NCBI GenBank assembly: GCA_020465985.1
Contig: JAANYP010003768.1
Coordinates: 36,667-100,666 of the forward strand
Source: Centrapalus pauciflorus
Taxonomy: Eukaryota; Streptophyta; Magnoliopsida; Asterales; Asteraceae
DNA length: 64,000 bases
Direction: 5' to 3'
The notes under the pieces were generated by a model. The model saw only the letters and a program-made list of their open reading frames with translations, was not told the DNA's origin and did no database searches. Positions 1 to 11,168 of the stretch are shown piece by piece (position 1 is the first letter of the stretch; every line of letters starts with the position of its first letter). Position numbers and translations under genes: made by a program.

Positions 1-138
1 GGGTGTTATGCAAGTGAGAGGTCACCGGTTCGACTCCCGTCGGAGGTAAGTTGAAATTTAGGTGGAGAAAACGCACCAAGTCTTGGGGTAAAGAAGTAGT
101 TTAGGAGTAGGAGTAAAATAGTTTGTCGTTCAAAAAAA
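1..138 (+). mobile_element. 3' part of a tRNA-derived SINE
   Basis: Positions 30-40 match the RNA polymerase III B box GGTTCGANTCC exactly (GGTTCGACTCC). A tRNA-unrelated body follows and ends at about 138 in TTTGTCGTTC plus a short A run, the kind of tail seen in plant SINEs. The A box and 5' end would lie before the window. A decayed tRNA pseudogene is the alternative, but the body and A tail fit a SINE better. Confidence 0.45.
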
Positions 139-1263
139 GGGTAATTATATACTTTTTCTTCGTTTCCAGTAAATGTTTTCTAACTTGAAAAAGCTATACA
201 ACTGACAAAAACATTTACGCAAATACTTTATAATGATATTATAAAAGTTAGAGATGTGCAAGATTTGAGACTGGACCGAAACACCGTCAAACTGTATCGA
301 CTGAAACAACTACCATCCAATCTGATTCTTAGTAATTCGTTGGTTTTTCAAGCCAGTTAGGAGTTCTTCACATACCTAATATTTATAATATCAATTTAAA
401 ATATTTGTGTAAATATTTTTACGAGTTGTATATCATTTGCAAGTTTAAAAAAACATTTATTGGAAGCAAAATAAAAAATATATTTACCAAACGAAACACA
501 AAAATAAATTGCAAGTACCAAATGGGAAAAAAAAGTGCAACACATAAATAAAAATTCGTCTCTAATCATATGTCATTATTATTATATTATAAAGTATATT
601 TGTTATTAAAAAAAATAAAAAGTACATGACCTTTAGATCAAGCAAGTTTCTCTTGCAATTGTGGAATATTTGGAAAGCAAGTTTCTCTTGCCCAAATTCT
701 CACATCCATAAGAAGGCCGAAAACACAACAGAGACTGGGCACATCAGGCCCAAACCGTTGGCCCACTTGGATTATGAATTTGATGTTTTAATTGAATTAA
801 TATGATTTTATTATGAATAAAACCAACACGTTTACACATTTTTTGCGTTTTCGTCTCTCCATGTTATTTTGAGATGATGGATTTTAAATTGATAGGATTT
901 TGAAATCTTTAAGAAAATGGTAGAATTATGAAATGTGGAGAATATGAAATGGTAAATTCTTTCTCTTAACTTTTTATCCAAACATGACAATGAAGTATTT
1001 CTAAATCAAAATCCTAAATAAGCTGTTTAAATCCTTCAAACCGAACAGCACCTTAGTTAATTTCATCTTGAATTATTGTTTACGCTATTCGATTAATTTA
1101 AGAAAATGTTGTTCTTAGGTCCAAGTGGGTGAGGTTTTTATAAATCAAAAGATTTAAAAAAAATTAATTTGTATCATTTAACTTTTGTTCTTGGTGTAAT
1201 ATTTTTCAATATTCTAAATGGACATTGGACAAGGCTTGAGTCTTGGAATCTTGATTTTAATTA
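139..1263. other. AT-rich spacer, no gene seen
   Basis: Very AT-rich DNA with stops in all frames. I see no protein similarity, RNA gene or repeat end that I can name. The right edge is the target duplication of the MITE at 1264. Confidence 0.6.
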
Positions 1264-1719
1264 GGGCTAGCCGTACAATAGTTGTGTACTTTTTAAAGTA
1301 TATCGATATGGTACGTGTACTATTTTAATTATTCATATTATACGTGTACTTTCTAAATTGTTCAAATATGATACTTATATTTGTTTTATGACCTACTATT
1401 TTGTAATATAAGCTGACATGACATATGTTTATCTGATTTGGCAATTAAAATTTAATTTAATGTTGTTTTCTTCTACCACATAAATTGCCAACTCAAGTAA
1501 TTGTTAAAATCACATCAGATTTTCCTTGTCAACTCATATCTTGAAACTAGAAAACTTTGTCCACATAATCTTTTTTAACCGGTATAGCCGGTAAGTAGTA
1601 ACCTAGGATCATATTTTGAATGATTCAAAAAGTACACGTATATTATGAATAATTAAAAAAGTACATGTACCATATCGATACACTTTAAAAACTACACAAC
1701 TATTATATGACTTTAGCCC
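1264..1719. mobile_element. Mutator-like MITE with long terminal inverted repeats
   Basis: The first ~110 bases (GGGCTAGCC... at 1264) are the imperfect reverse complement of the last ~110 (...TTTAGCCC, ending 1719). Both arms share TATCGATATGGTAC and TTAATTATTCAT in opposite orientation. The 9-bp flanks TTTTAATTA (1255-1263) and ATTTAATTA (1720-1728) differ at one base and fit a 9-bp target duplication. Long inverted repeats plus a 9-bp duplication are typical of Mutator-like elements. No ORF is present, so it is non-autonomous. Confidence 0.75.
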
Positions 1720-1728
1720 ATTTAATTA

Positions 1729-2134
1729 CTGTTGCCTAAGTTTGATAAATTCTTCCACAAAAAGGTGTGTTTCGGCGAGGACACCCTGACCCCGGGTAGC
1801 ATTGGACCGACAGTTGTGTAATTTATATAATTTGGGTTCATTTAGTTAGCACAACATGATGTGTTTTATGCACACATTAGTAATTTCTATTAAGTTTTAT
1901 TTAAATGAATAATGTTCAACACAAGATATTCACATATGAACAAGGCTGTCCCTGAACAAGGTCATAGGCAACCATCTAGGTCCCCATTAATCATAGGGCT
2001 CATTCTTAAAAAATCCATTATATACTTAGGTCAATTAACGATTAAACAAGGTTATCGACTTGCAAAGTTTTTAGTTTTAAAATTATTGAATTATAATTTA
2101 TTGTTAATTTATCATTTATACCTGAATGTTGAAT
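1729..2134. other. Spacer before gypsy-0
   Basis: AT-rich sequence with no recognised element. A 75-codon frame at 1912-2139 runs into the LTR and has no recognisable similarity, so I do not call it a gene. Confidence 0.5.
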
Positions 2135-4031
2135 TGTAACATCCCACTTTTGGGATGGGGACGTGGAATTATGTGATTGGGTTGATTATAATATTATAAT
2201 TGAGTTGGATCAATTATGCAGTTATACGTGGGATCGTCACGTGATAAAATTTTTGGGTTAACCGGGTGACAGAATTAAGTTTTAATAAGAGATTATAATT
2301 TTGAGAGTTATCAGTTAATTTGGGACCCGGAGATATAAAATTTGTATTTTCTGATAGCGGGTTCGGATATTGGGTGTCAAACCGAGTTTAAAACGAGAAC
2401 GTATATACTGTGGAGGTGGCTGCCTTCTTGCTTCATAATTTCTTCCTAAAAGCATAAAGTGAAAGTGTGTGTGTGTGTGTGTGTTTTTAGTTTCTAGCAA
2501 CTTCAACAGCAAGGGAGCAGAGATTTATTTGAGATTCAAGCTATCAATCTTCATCAACTCCTCCTTTTGAGTTTAGGTAAGATTTGGGATCAAAATTGTG
2601 AATTAATTGTTGCTATCAGTGAGTAAATAAGGGATTTGTGTTTAAATATGTTTTTGAGCAAATTCGAAGTAATATAAGTATGTAATATCGGGTTGAAATT
2701 GAGTTTGGGGATGATTCCCCTGGTCTGTGTGAGAAACAGAGCTCACTGGTTCTGTTCGTCCGTGAGTGCGGCCGCGATCAAGGGATCGCGGGCCATGATG
2801 TTCTTGAGGTGGATCGCTGACGGTTTGGGTCAGAGCGCGGATCGCGATGTGAGCGCGGCCGCGATAGGAGTGAGCGCGACCGCGACCGCGATGGGGTCAG
2901 TGCGGTCGTGTTTGGCTGAGTGCGGTCGCGATGCGGCTAGGGTTAGGGTTAGGGTTTTGGGCTTTCTGGGTCTCGGGTGTGGGTTCTAGGAGTTAGGGTT
3001 TGGGTTATGTAGGATGCGTATTCGGGTATCTGGGTGTGTGGGTTTAGTAGTTGGGTATCTGGATCCGTGCGAGTTATTTGAGTATTGTGTATAGAGTTAT
3101 TGAGTTATCGAGGAGTCGTATATAGAGTTGTTAGGTTGTGATTAAGATATAGAGTTGTGATTGTGATTGTGATATTGAGTCATTGTGTTGTGATATCAGG
3201 GTCTCGAGTTGATAGGGTTGGGAACGGGCAGGGAACCGAGACTTGAGTAGTTTGACTTCAGGGCAGGTGAGTTTGCATGTTTTTCTGAGATACGGGTACA
3301 ATTATTTATTATACTTGCATGATATTTTATTGAGCTTTTTATAAGATATTACGAGTTTTCTTACGGGCTTTTATTGAGATATTATCATGCACGAATTATT
3401 GTGTTGTATTGAGAACTGTGTTTTATAATATGAGATTTGAGACACTTGAGCTTTCGAGTTACTAAATCGTACGGCCGGGCAGGGGTCGGGTCGCTCCCAA
3501 TTCCCTTTTGAGTCCTGACGACTGCTTTGTGCGGTCTAGGGATTTGGACACGTGGATTCGTCCACACGAGTTGAGTACCTATTTGAGTATCATGTGGGAT
3601 CTCATATACTTGTTCAGTAGAGAACGCTGAACGTTTTATTATTGAGCTTACGTGTTTTTACTGAGTTTTTATAATGGTACACTAACCCTTGCATTCTCAC
3701 CAACTTTTAGTTGACCCTGTGCGTGTTTATGTGTGTGTGTCCCAGGTGACCGGAGCGCTAGTAGGTCTGCTGGACCGAAGTAGGTTCACGTCTGCTATCT
3801 GAGGAGTTATTAGCTACCTGTGCTAGAGGTAGTTACATTTTAGGGTTGTTGTATATACTTCGGATAGGTTGCTTTACTTTCAGGGATTCCATGACTGTCT
3901 ATTGTATAATTAAGGTTTTAAAATTATCGAGTTTCCACATGTGTGTATCGGGAATAGTTAGAGACTATTATATTATATCGTTGCTGACGTGGTAATTATG
4001 TGGCATTGTGGATTAGTTCGAGGGTGTTACA
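2135..4031 (+). mobile_element. gypsy-0 5' LTR (Ty3/gypsy)
   Basis: Starts TGTAACATCCC and ends GGGTGTTACA, giving the inverted ends TGTAACA/TGTTACA expected of an LTR. A tRNA-Met primer site follows 4 bases later. The length, 1897 bp, suits large plant chromoviruses. Inside are a (GT)n run near 2465-2484, a CpG-rich repeat block (2762-2935) and telomere-like TAGGGTT copies (2938-2956). The 98-codon frame across the CpG block is a composition effect. No matching 3' LTR is in the window. Confidence 0.85.
2762..2935 (+). repeat. CpG-rich imperfect repeat block inside the gypsy-0 LTR
   Basis: Several degenerate copies of a short unit of the type GTGAGCGCGGCCGCGAT or GTGCGGTCGCGAT occur close together. 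The block is extremely GC- and CpG-rich in otherwise AT-rich DNA and is followed directly by three TAGGGTT units. In an LTR this could be promoter-proximal control sequence, but that is inference. Confidence 0.6.
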
Positions 4032-4035
4032 AGCT

Positions 4036-4047
4036 TGGTATCAGAGC
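4036..4047 (+). other. gypsy-0 primer binding site
   Basis: TGGTATCAGAGC is complementary to the 3' end of plant initiator methionine tRNA, the standard minus-strand primer of these elements. It lies 4 bases after the LTR end. Confidence 0.9.
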
Positions 4048-4208
4048 CTAGGTTTAAGAGATTAAGTATCTAGTGGATGCTTAAGCATAAACCACGGGGT
4101 CTAGATCCTTGGATTGTAATCCGAAGTAGAGTATTAGGTGATAAACGAGTAGTGTATAGAGATGTGTAGAGTTAATATGTGTTGTTGTCTTTATTGTGCA
4201 GGTTAGTT

Positions 4209-5640
4209 ATGGATCGTGAGGGCAGTGGGCCTCAGGGTGATGACTCTAGGGGTAATGATTTTGTGCGTAGGTCTGAGTTGTATTCCGTATTAAGTCAGAT
4301 ATTGGATGAGCGTTTTCCGATGCAGGGCGCGGGTCGGGGTCGGGGAGCGGTGCCTCCGCCTAAAGGAGGTCAGAGTTCTTGGGCTGGTGGTTCTTCGAGC
4401 CAGCCATCGCGAGGGTCCTTTAAGGACTTTATGACGAGTCGTCCTTCAGAGTTCTTCATTGGGGTCGGTGCCTCGAAGGTACTAGATTGGTTGCGAGAGG
4501 TTGAGGCGGCATTCCGTATTGCCCATGTGGATCATGCCGATAGAGTGAGTTATGCTTCTTATTTGCAGAAGGGATGAGCGTTGCGATGGTGGAGCTCAGT
4601 GGTGGGTGCTCGGGGAATTGATGAGGCGTATTTGATGACTTCGGAGGAGTTCCGTGTGGAGTTTGAGCTGCAGTATTGCCCCCAGGATTCGAGGCGCGAG
4701 TTAGAGCGAGAGTTTATTCATCTTCAGCAGGGGTCTATGTCTGTGCAGGAGTATATTGATGTCTTTAATGATAGGGCATAGTTTGCGCCACATCAGGTAG
4801 CTACAGAGTAGCGAAAGGTCAATATGTTTATAGAGGGCTTGGAGCTGATACCAGGGAGTTTGTGGGAATGTTGCGTGACCCCACCTTTGCATCTGCCATG
4901 GAGTATGCGAGGCGTAGGGAAAGGGAGGTGGAGAGGCAGAGGGAGCAGCCGGCTCCTCAGAGACAGCGTGTGGAGTCGTCGGGGCAGGGTTCCGGATCTT
5001 CGAGGCATTATAGAGAAAGCTGACAGAGTGGGTATTCTGAGAAGCAGAGTAGAGATGAGAGGCTATCTAGGGTTGGACAGAGTCAGAGTCAAGATCAGGA
5101 TAAGGGTCAGGGTCAGGGTCAGAGTCAGAGGCAGGGCCAGGGCCAAGGGAGTGTTGGTGGAGGATCTAAGGATTCTGAGAGCCTGGTTGAGAGCTCGGCA
5201 GGAGGAGAGAGAGATTGTCAGCGGTGTCATCACCGTCATGCAGGGTCGTGTGCCCCAGAGCACCTCAGATGTTTTCGATGTGGCCAGTTCGGTCACACTA
5301 CTGTTTCGTGTACTTCACAGGAGTCCCTTTGCTTCCGATGTGGGAAGCCGGAGCATGTGTCGCGAGACTGTCCGAATCTAGGGATGGGGTTCCCTGGGGC
5401 GAGTTCGAGTGGGGCTGGGGCGTCCGAGTCATCTTCAGCACCTCGTGGAGGAGGACGAGTACCGCGAGCTAGAGGCAAAGTTTTTCATGCTATAGCCGAG
5501 GAGGAGAGGGAGCCGCATGATGTTGCACCTGGAACGTTTATTCTTGTTGGGCTACGTGCCTTCAGTTTGTTTAATTTGGGATCTGATCGGCCATATGTGT
5601 TGGCATGCTTTTGTGGTTTTTTCGGTGTTTTCAATTGAGT
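4209..5640 (+). pseudogene. gag: gypsy-0 gag and start of protease, broken
   Basis: The likely start is ATG 4209 (MDREGSG). A retrotransposon Gag domain follows (DWLREVEAAFRI, LRWWSSV, EFELQYCPQDSRRELEREF). In-frame stops lie at 4575, 4779 and about 4809, the latter two looking like CAG to TAG, and the frame shifts near 4850. In the new frame come a Q/G/R/S-rich stretch, a TGA near 5021 and three zinc knuckles: CQRCHHRHAGSC (~5215), CFRCGQFGHTTVSC (~5269) and CFRCGKPEHVSRDC (~5332; G to E). Several knuckles in a row are typical of Tekay/Del-like chromoviruses. The end (DVAPGTFILVG) resembles the start of protease, but its DSG motif is lost. Confidence 0.85.
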
Positions 5641-5894
5641 TATCTGCTTCTGTGATTGCTAAGTGAGTCGATAGTAGTACTGTATGAGTGAATAGAGTTT
5701 AGAGTGATGGTGCATTAGAGATCGTTGGCCATTGAGTTTCAGTAAATCTGATGCCTGTAAGGATTAGTAGTTTCGATGCAAGAGATGGAATTTTAGGGTG
5801 TGCGATGACGAGTAAGGAGGGGGGTGAGAGTGGATCCAGTGGGAATTGAGATTATTAGGAATTGGAGTTAGTTCGCGTTTGTGTTTAAGGTTTA
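5641..5894 (+). other. Unreadable remnant of gypsy-0 internal DNA
   Basis: It lies between the protease start and the MITE. No conserved pol motif can be read in any frame. It is probably decayed or deleted pol, judged only from position. Confidence 0.4.
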
Positions 5895-6193
5895 GGGGGC
5901 GTTTGGTTCGCGGATATCCTGGGATTTCCATGGATTTGCATTTAATATGCTGTGTTTGGTTCGCAGATTTCAGTAAGGATTTAAAATCCCAGAATTTCTT
6001 ACATCCTTCCATTCTTTGTTATTTAAAATCCCAGCCTCCCCCTAGGATTTTAAATCCCAGTTACCTTGCATTTTTCAGATTAACAAGTTTTTTCTATAAG
6101 ATAATGCAAATTCTTTGACAAAATCCTGACAAATGCAAATCCTTTAACAAAATGCAAATTGCAAATAAAAAAATCTGCGAACCAAACGCCCCC
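5895..6193. mobile_element. Tourist-like (PIF/Harbinger) MITE
   Basis: It has perfect 17-bp terminal inverted repeats, GGGGGCGTTTGGTTCGC and its reverse complement, flanked by TTA on both sides (5892-5894 and 6194-6196). The 299-bp length, the GGGGCGTTTGGTT end and the 3-bp TTA/TAA duplication are diagnostic of Tourist-type MITEs. A second TGTTTGGTTCGCAG lies inside near 5952. It sits in decayed gypsy-0, so it inserted later. Confidence 0.9.
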
Positions 6194-6196
6194 TTA

Positions 6197-6480
6197 GTAT
6201 TTCTTGGATTTAGCTTAATGTTATAGATGATTCATAGAGGATTTCTTGCGCATTTTAGGACCAGTGACGATGTTGACGCGTCAGTCTGTGCTGATGGTAT
6301 GGGTCGAGGAGTTGGAGAGTTGTGTAGGGCTCCGATTTTTGCTTTGTTGGAGGGTTCAGAGGACTTTGCGGTGTACTACGAAGTTGTGTTTACGCGGTTG
6401 GGGTGTGTGTAAGGAAGCGTTCAAAGGGTAAGGGTTATTCTCGGTTGTTTGTGTTGAGCTAGATTCTGAGGACAAAATCT
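6197..6480 (+). pseudogene. pol: gypsy-0 reverse transcriptase/RNase H shred
   Basis: Read across frames, the DNA encodes FLG..., FIEDFLRI, LTRQSV, then EGSEDFAVYYEVVFTRLGCV, which aligns with the connection and RNase H start of gypsy Pol. The catalytic region is absent. A GAGGACAAAATCTTT stretch at ~6459 resembles the conserved tail upstream of a gypsy 3' LTR, but no LTR follows. Large internal deletions have occurred. Confidence 0.7.
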
Positions 6481-6537
6481 TTATCTTATTCAATAATATT
6501 ATAATTATGCCACCTTAATATTAACTCTTTAATTACA

Positions 6538-7754
<1,217 letters not shown>

Positions 7755-7755
7755 C

Positions 7756-7767
7756 TGGTATCAAGCA
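7756..7767 (+). other. copia-C primer binding site (imperfect)
   Basis: TGGTATCAAGCA matches the initiator-Met primer consensus for its first 8 bases, directly after the LTR. The changed 3' part suggests decay. Confidence 0.65.
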
Positions 7768-7812
7768 GTTTAGAGGTGTGTCATTCGAGATCTCTCATTC
7801 TCCCAAGCTTCC

Positions 7813-8019
7813 ATGGACAACAGTGCTGCAAATTCTTCTTACTATGACAATGGCTCTATGGGCAAACCTCCAAAATTTAATCATCAAAACTTCTCTGGTT
7901 GGAAGTGCAGAATGATGCTCTATTTAGAGAATCTGGATGTACAACTGCCAGAGATAGTGATGGAGGGTCCCTATGTACCAACCTCTGTTACTACCATAAC
8001 TCCAGCGGTTGAAGGAGCT
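7813..8019 (+). pseudogene. gag: copia-C gag N-terminus, cut by gypsy-1
   Basis: Starts MDNSAANSSYYD and continues KPPKFNHQNFSGWKCRMMLYLENLD, the N-terminal Gag signature of Sirevirus-like copia elements. The frame is lost where gypsy-1 sequence begins at 8020. The rest of this copy is not found on the other side of gypsy-1. Confidence 0.85.
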
Positions 8020-9894
8020 TATAACACCTTGCTTTTATTTGCATTTTATTTTAAGTATTTTTGAGCAATTTGTGTAAAATGATGTAATTTCGAGGTTTGG
8101 TATAAATAGGAGCCGAGAGTTCATTTTCTCATTTCTTGCAAGACATATTCCTTTCCAGAGCTCCTCTCTCTAGAAACCGAACATCTCTCTAACTTTTCTC
8201 TCAAACCGACCGGCCAAATCTCGTGTTCTATACGTCATCGGAAAGATCTCGAAGAGTAGAACACGAATCTGCTATTGCGTGTGAGATTTCGTACGGATTT
8301 GAGGTAAGAATCGATCAATTTCGTTTTCTGCATTTTTGGTTTTGAAACTATAAATCCGAATTTATCATTCTAGGCGATTTAAAGCTGGTTTCGTCTGAGT
8401 TTTTGCTAAAATATGGTAGATTATGTATAATATAACTAAACCGAGGCTTATTACTTAGATTATTTGTGGATTTGAGGCTTGAAATGCATGTTTAAAGCTG
8501 TAGCATATGAACAAACTCGAGAATGCGTAGAACAAACTCGAAAATAGATAGATCAGACTCGAATAGAGTTAAATTCGAGTATGGGGTTCGAATTTAGCCT
8601 CAGATTCGAATGAAGGTTCGAATCTAAGACCCCTTCGAGTCTGTCATCGAGTCTGACTCCCTATGTTCGAGTCTGTACCTTCGAATTTAGCATGATGAGG
8701 TTCGAATCTAACCATTGTTTCGAATCTACCTTCGAATCTGTCTACATGTGCTCGAATCTATCCATTAAATTCGAATTTAATTTATAAAAATTAATGAGCA
8801 ACGCGTACATTAGCAAAATAAATAGCAAAATGATTAGTTAGAAGTTATGGCTTATAGATATAGGAATATTGAGCTAGCAATATTAATTTAGCACATGTTC
8901 TGTAATATTAAACTTCAGATATTATACATAAGCTGTTTAGCCCAGCTGCGAGTCAAAGCCAGTGCCAGTCTATATTGAGCCTAGATAAGCAAGTGCAAGC
9001 ATTATAAAGCAATTTAAAGCGTAAATAAGCCGAGCAATTATTTCCGAGCATTTCAAAGCATTTTCAGTACCGTGAGTAACAGTTATTCTTGTTTACATGT
9101 TTTATATGAAATTGAGACATAAATTGCTTCTATATGATTTCTTTGGAATTCAATAGACTTTTGTGAGTGAAGGCGAACACTGTGGTACAGGTGATGCCCA
9201 GCTTAGCCGAATCTTACATTTGATCTATTAATATGCATATTTATCTGCTATCTGTTTATTGTTCTGCATACTATACAGTAAGCTTTGTTTTAGCGTTTCT
9301 TTGTGCATCTCATAAGCATTATATTTAGCGAGTCAACAATTTCTGGATGTTCACCACTATCCTTGAGGCATTGACGGGTAGCTAGCCCCGTATCACAGAT
9401 TGAGCATCGGTCAGCGTAAACCAGAGTGGTGCATCTCTGTGCTCGTGAAATGTCGCAATTGTGCAGCGTTCTTTCTGGTATTAAGCAAATGAGCAAGCAA
9501 GCAGCAAGCAAGCTAAGCATAACAGCCTTTTTAGGCACTTTCGCCTCATAGTTTACATGCATATCATGATAGTCTGTTTACTCACTAAGCATTAGCTTAC
9601 AGTTGCTACTTACAATTTTTACAGGAAAAGGTAAAGAACAAGCTGGACCTTCTGCTTAGGTCTTTTATCTGATCATCCCAGGGGACTTAGCTAACTTTCA
9701 GCTTGTGGTATAGCTTTATGATGCCTTGGGTTCTGGGTAGCTGCTTTTATTTTTAATTGTGATGTTTTTAGCAACTTAGTACTGTAACCTTGAAGCACGT
9801 GTAGTGCAAGACTTATTGTAATATTTTATTTAGCTTTATGCATTTATTGTTATTCCTGGGATAAGCAAGCGTGTTTTAAAGCAAGGATGTGACA
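8020..9894 (+). mobile_element. gypsy-1 5' LTR
   Basis: Direct repeat of 14877-16732. Both copies start TATAACACCTTGC, not the usual TG, and end AAGGATGTGACA. A TATAAATAGG promoter-like box lies near 8101. Around 8515-8790 is a cluster of TTCGAATCT/TTCGAGTCT motifs. The two LTRs differ visibly by many substitutions and short indels, more than the almost open polyprotein would suggest. Confidence 0.9.
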
Positions 9895-9897
9895 GGA

Positions 9898-9909
9898 TGG
9901 TATCAGAGC
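9898..9909 (+). other. gypsy-1 primer binding site
   Basis: TGGTATCAGAGC, 3 bases after the LTR end, matches the plant initiator-Met tRNA 3' end. Confidence 0.92.
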
Positions 9910-10099
9910 GTTAGTTTGAGGGATTCAAGTGTTAGCAATAACACTTGGACTCAAACTTTTAAGCAAAGATATTAGCTTCGAATGTCTGGCTTTACTTGAC
10001 CTGAGATAGGCTTTGACTTGCTTTTAGGAAGTGGGACAAGTGGGGTAAATAGGAGTTTATGTCTATTCTTATGCAGAGTATTATTTATATATTTCAGAC

Positions 10100-10898
10100 A
10101 TGTTACGGGATCTGGTGAAAGGAGGCGGGAGTGGACTCACTCCTGAACAGATCATGCAAATAATGCAAACGATGCTCAATGAAAACAATGAGCGTCAGAC
10201 TAAATTTTTGCAAGACCAGTTTCGTGCCCGTGATGAAGCCGAAACTAGGCGAAGGGAAGAACGCCAGAAGAAGCAGCATGAAGACACTGGACGCCGAAAT
10301 GATGACACCGACGAGGAGGAAGCCCCTGTAGTCCCTCCGAAGGGCTGCAATTTTCGTTACTTCAAAGCTTGCGGAGCTCAACCCTTCAAGGGTGCTGCAA
10401 ACTCGATTGAAGCGCTCGAGTGGATCACTGGCATTGAGCGAATATTTCTCATTAGCGACTGTGCTGAAGCATCCAAGGTCAGCTTTGCTACTACACTGTT
10501 CGAGGGTAGCGCTGTTATGTGGTGGAGATCTCAGGAAAACATGCACGGAGCCAACTGGATTAAGTCCCTATCTTGGGATGAATTCAAAGTTATTTTCTTT
10601 CGTCAGTACTGCCCAGCTGATGAAAAGAAGCGTTTGGAAGAGAAACTGATGTCTCTTACTCAGGGAACCAAATCGGTGACTGAGTATGAGATAGAATTTA
10701 CCCGATTAAGCTTGCTGTCTGACTATCAAGTCGCTACTTAAGAGCGAAAGATCGACCGTTTTCTGATGGGTCTGCATCCTGAATATCAGAAGTTCTTGAA
10801 GCACCGGGGATATACCAACTATGCTGACTGTGTTGAAGCTGCTCGAATTCTCGAGCAGGATTTTATTCGAGCTGGAGGAGTTCCTACTTCATCTATTA
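10100..10898 (+). pseudogene. gag: gypsy-1 gag (one stop; runs into assembly gap)
   Basis: From MLRDLVKGGG a Gag domain follows: ALEWITGIERIF, VMWWRSQENMHG, FFRQYCPADEKKRLEEKLMSL. A TAA at 10739 replaces an expected CAA (YQVAT-stop-ERKIDRFLMGL), and the frame then continues to the gap. The zinc knuckle lies across the gap. This is the structural coat protein of a chromovirus-type gypsy element. The single stop looks like a C-to-T change. Confidence 0.9.
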
Positions 10899-11168
10899 NN
10901 NNNNNNNNNNNNNNNNNNNNNNNNNNNNNNNNNNNNNNNNNNNNNNNNNNNNNNNNNNNNNNNNNNNNNNNNNNNNNNNNNNNNNNNNNNNNNNNNNNNN
11001 NNNNNNNNNNNNNNNNNNNNNNNNNNNNNNNNNNNNNNNNNNNNNNNNNNNNNNNNNNNNNNNNNNNNNNNNNNNNNNNNNNNNNNNNNNNNNNNNNNNN
11101 NNNNNNNNNNNNNNNNNNNNNNNNNNNNNNNNNNNNNNNNNNNNNNNNNNNNNNNNNNNNNNNNNNNN
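10899..11168. other. Assembly gap (270 N)
   Basis: Unknown bases within gypsy-1 gag. The frame is 2 before and 1 after, but gap length may be nominal, so this is not evidence of a frameshift. The missing part should hold the first Cys of the zinc knuckle. Confidence 0.99.

Noticed and set aside
1..60. A complete tRNA gene at the window start
   Set aside because: Only a B box is present. No acceptor stem, anticodon arm or A box can be folded, and the following body fits a SINE.
2693..2989. 98-codon frame in the gypsy-0 LTR
   Set aside because: It crosses the CpG repeat block inside an LTR; Ala/Ser-rich content reflects base composition and no family is recognised.
8515..8790. TTCGAA clusters as heat-shock elements
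   Set aside because: Heat-shock elements need GAA and TTC blocks spaced by two bases; here TTC and GAA are fused without the spacing.
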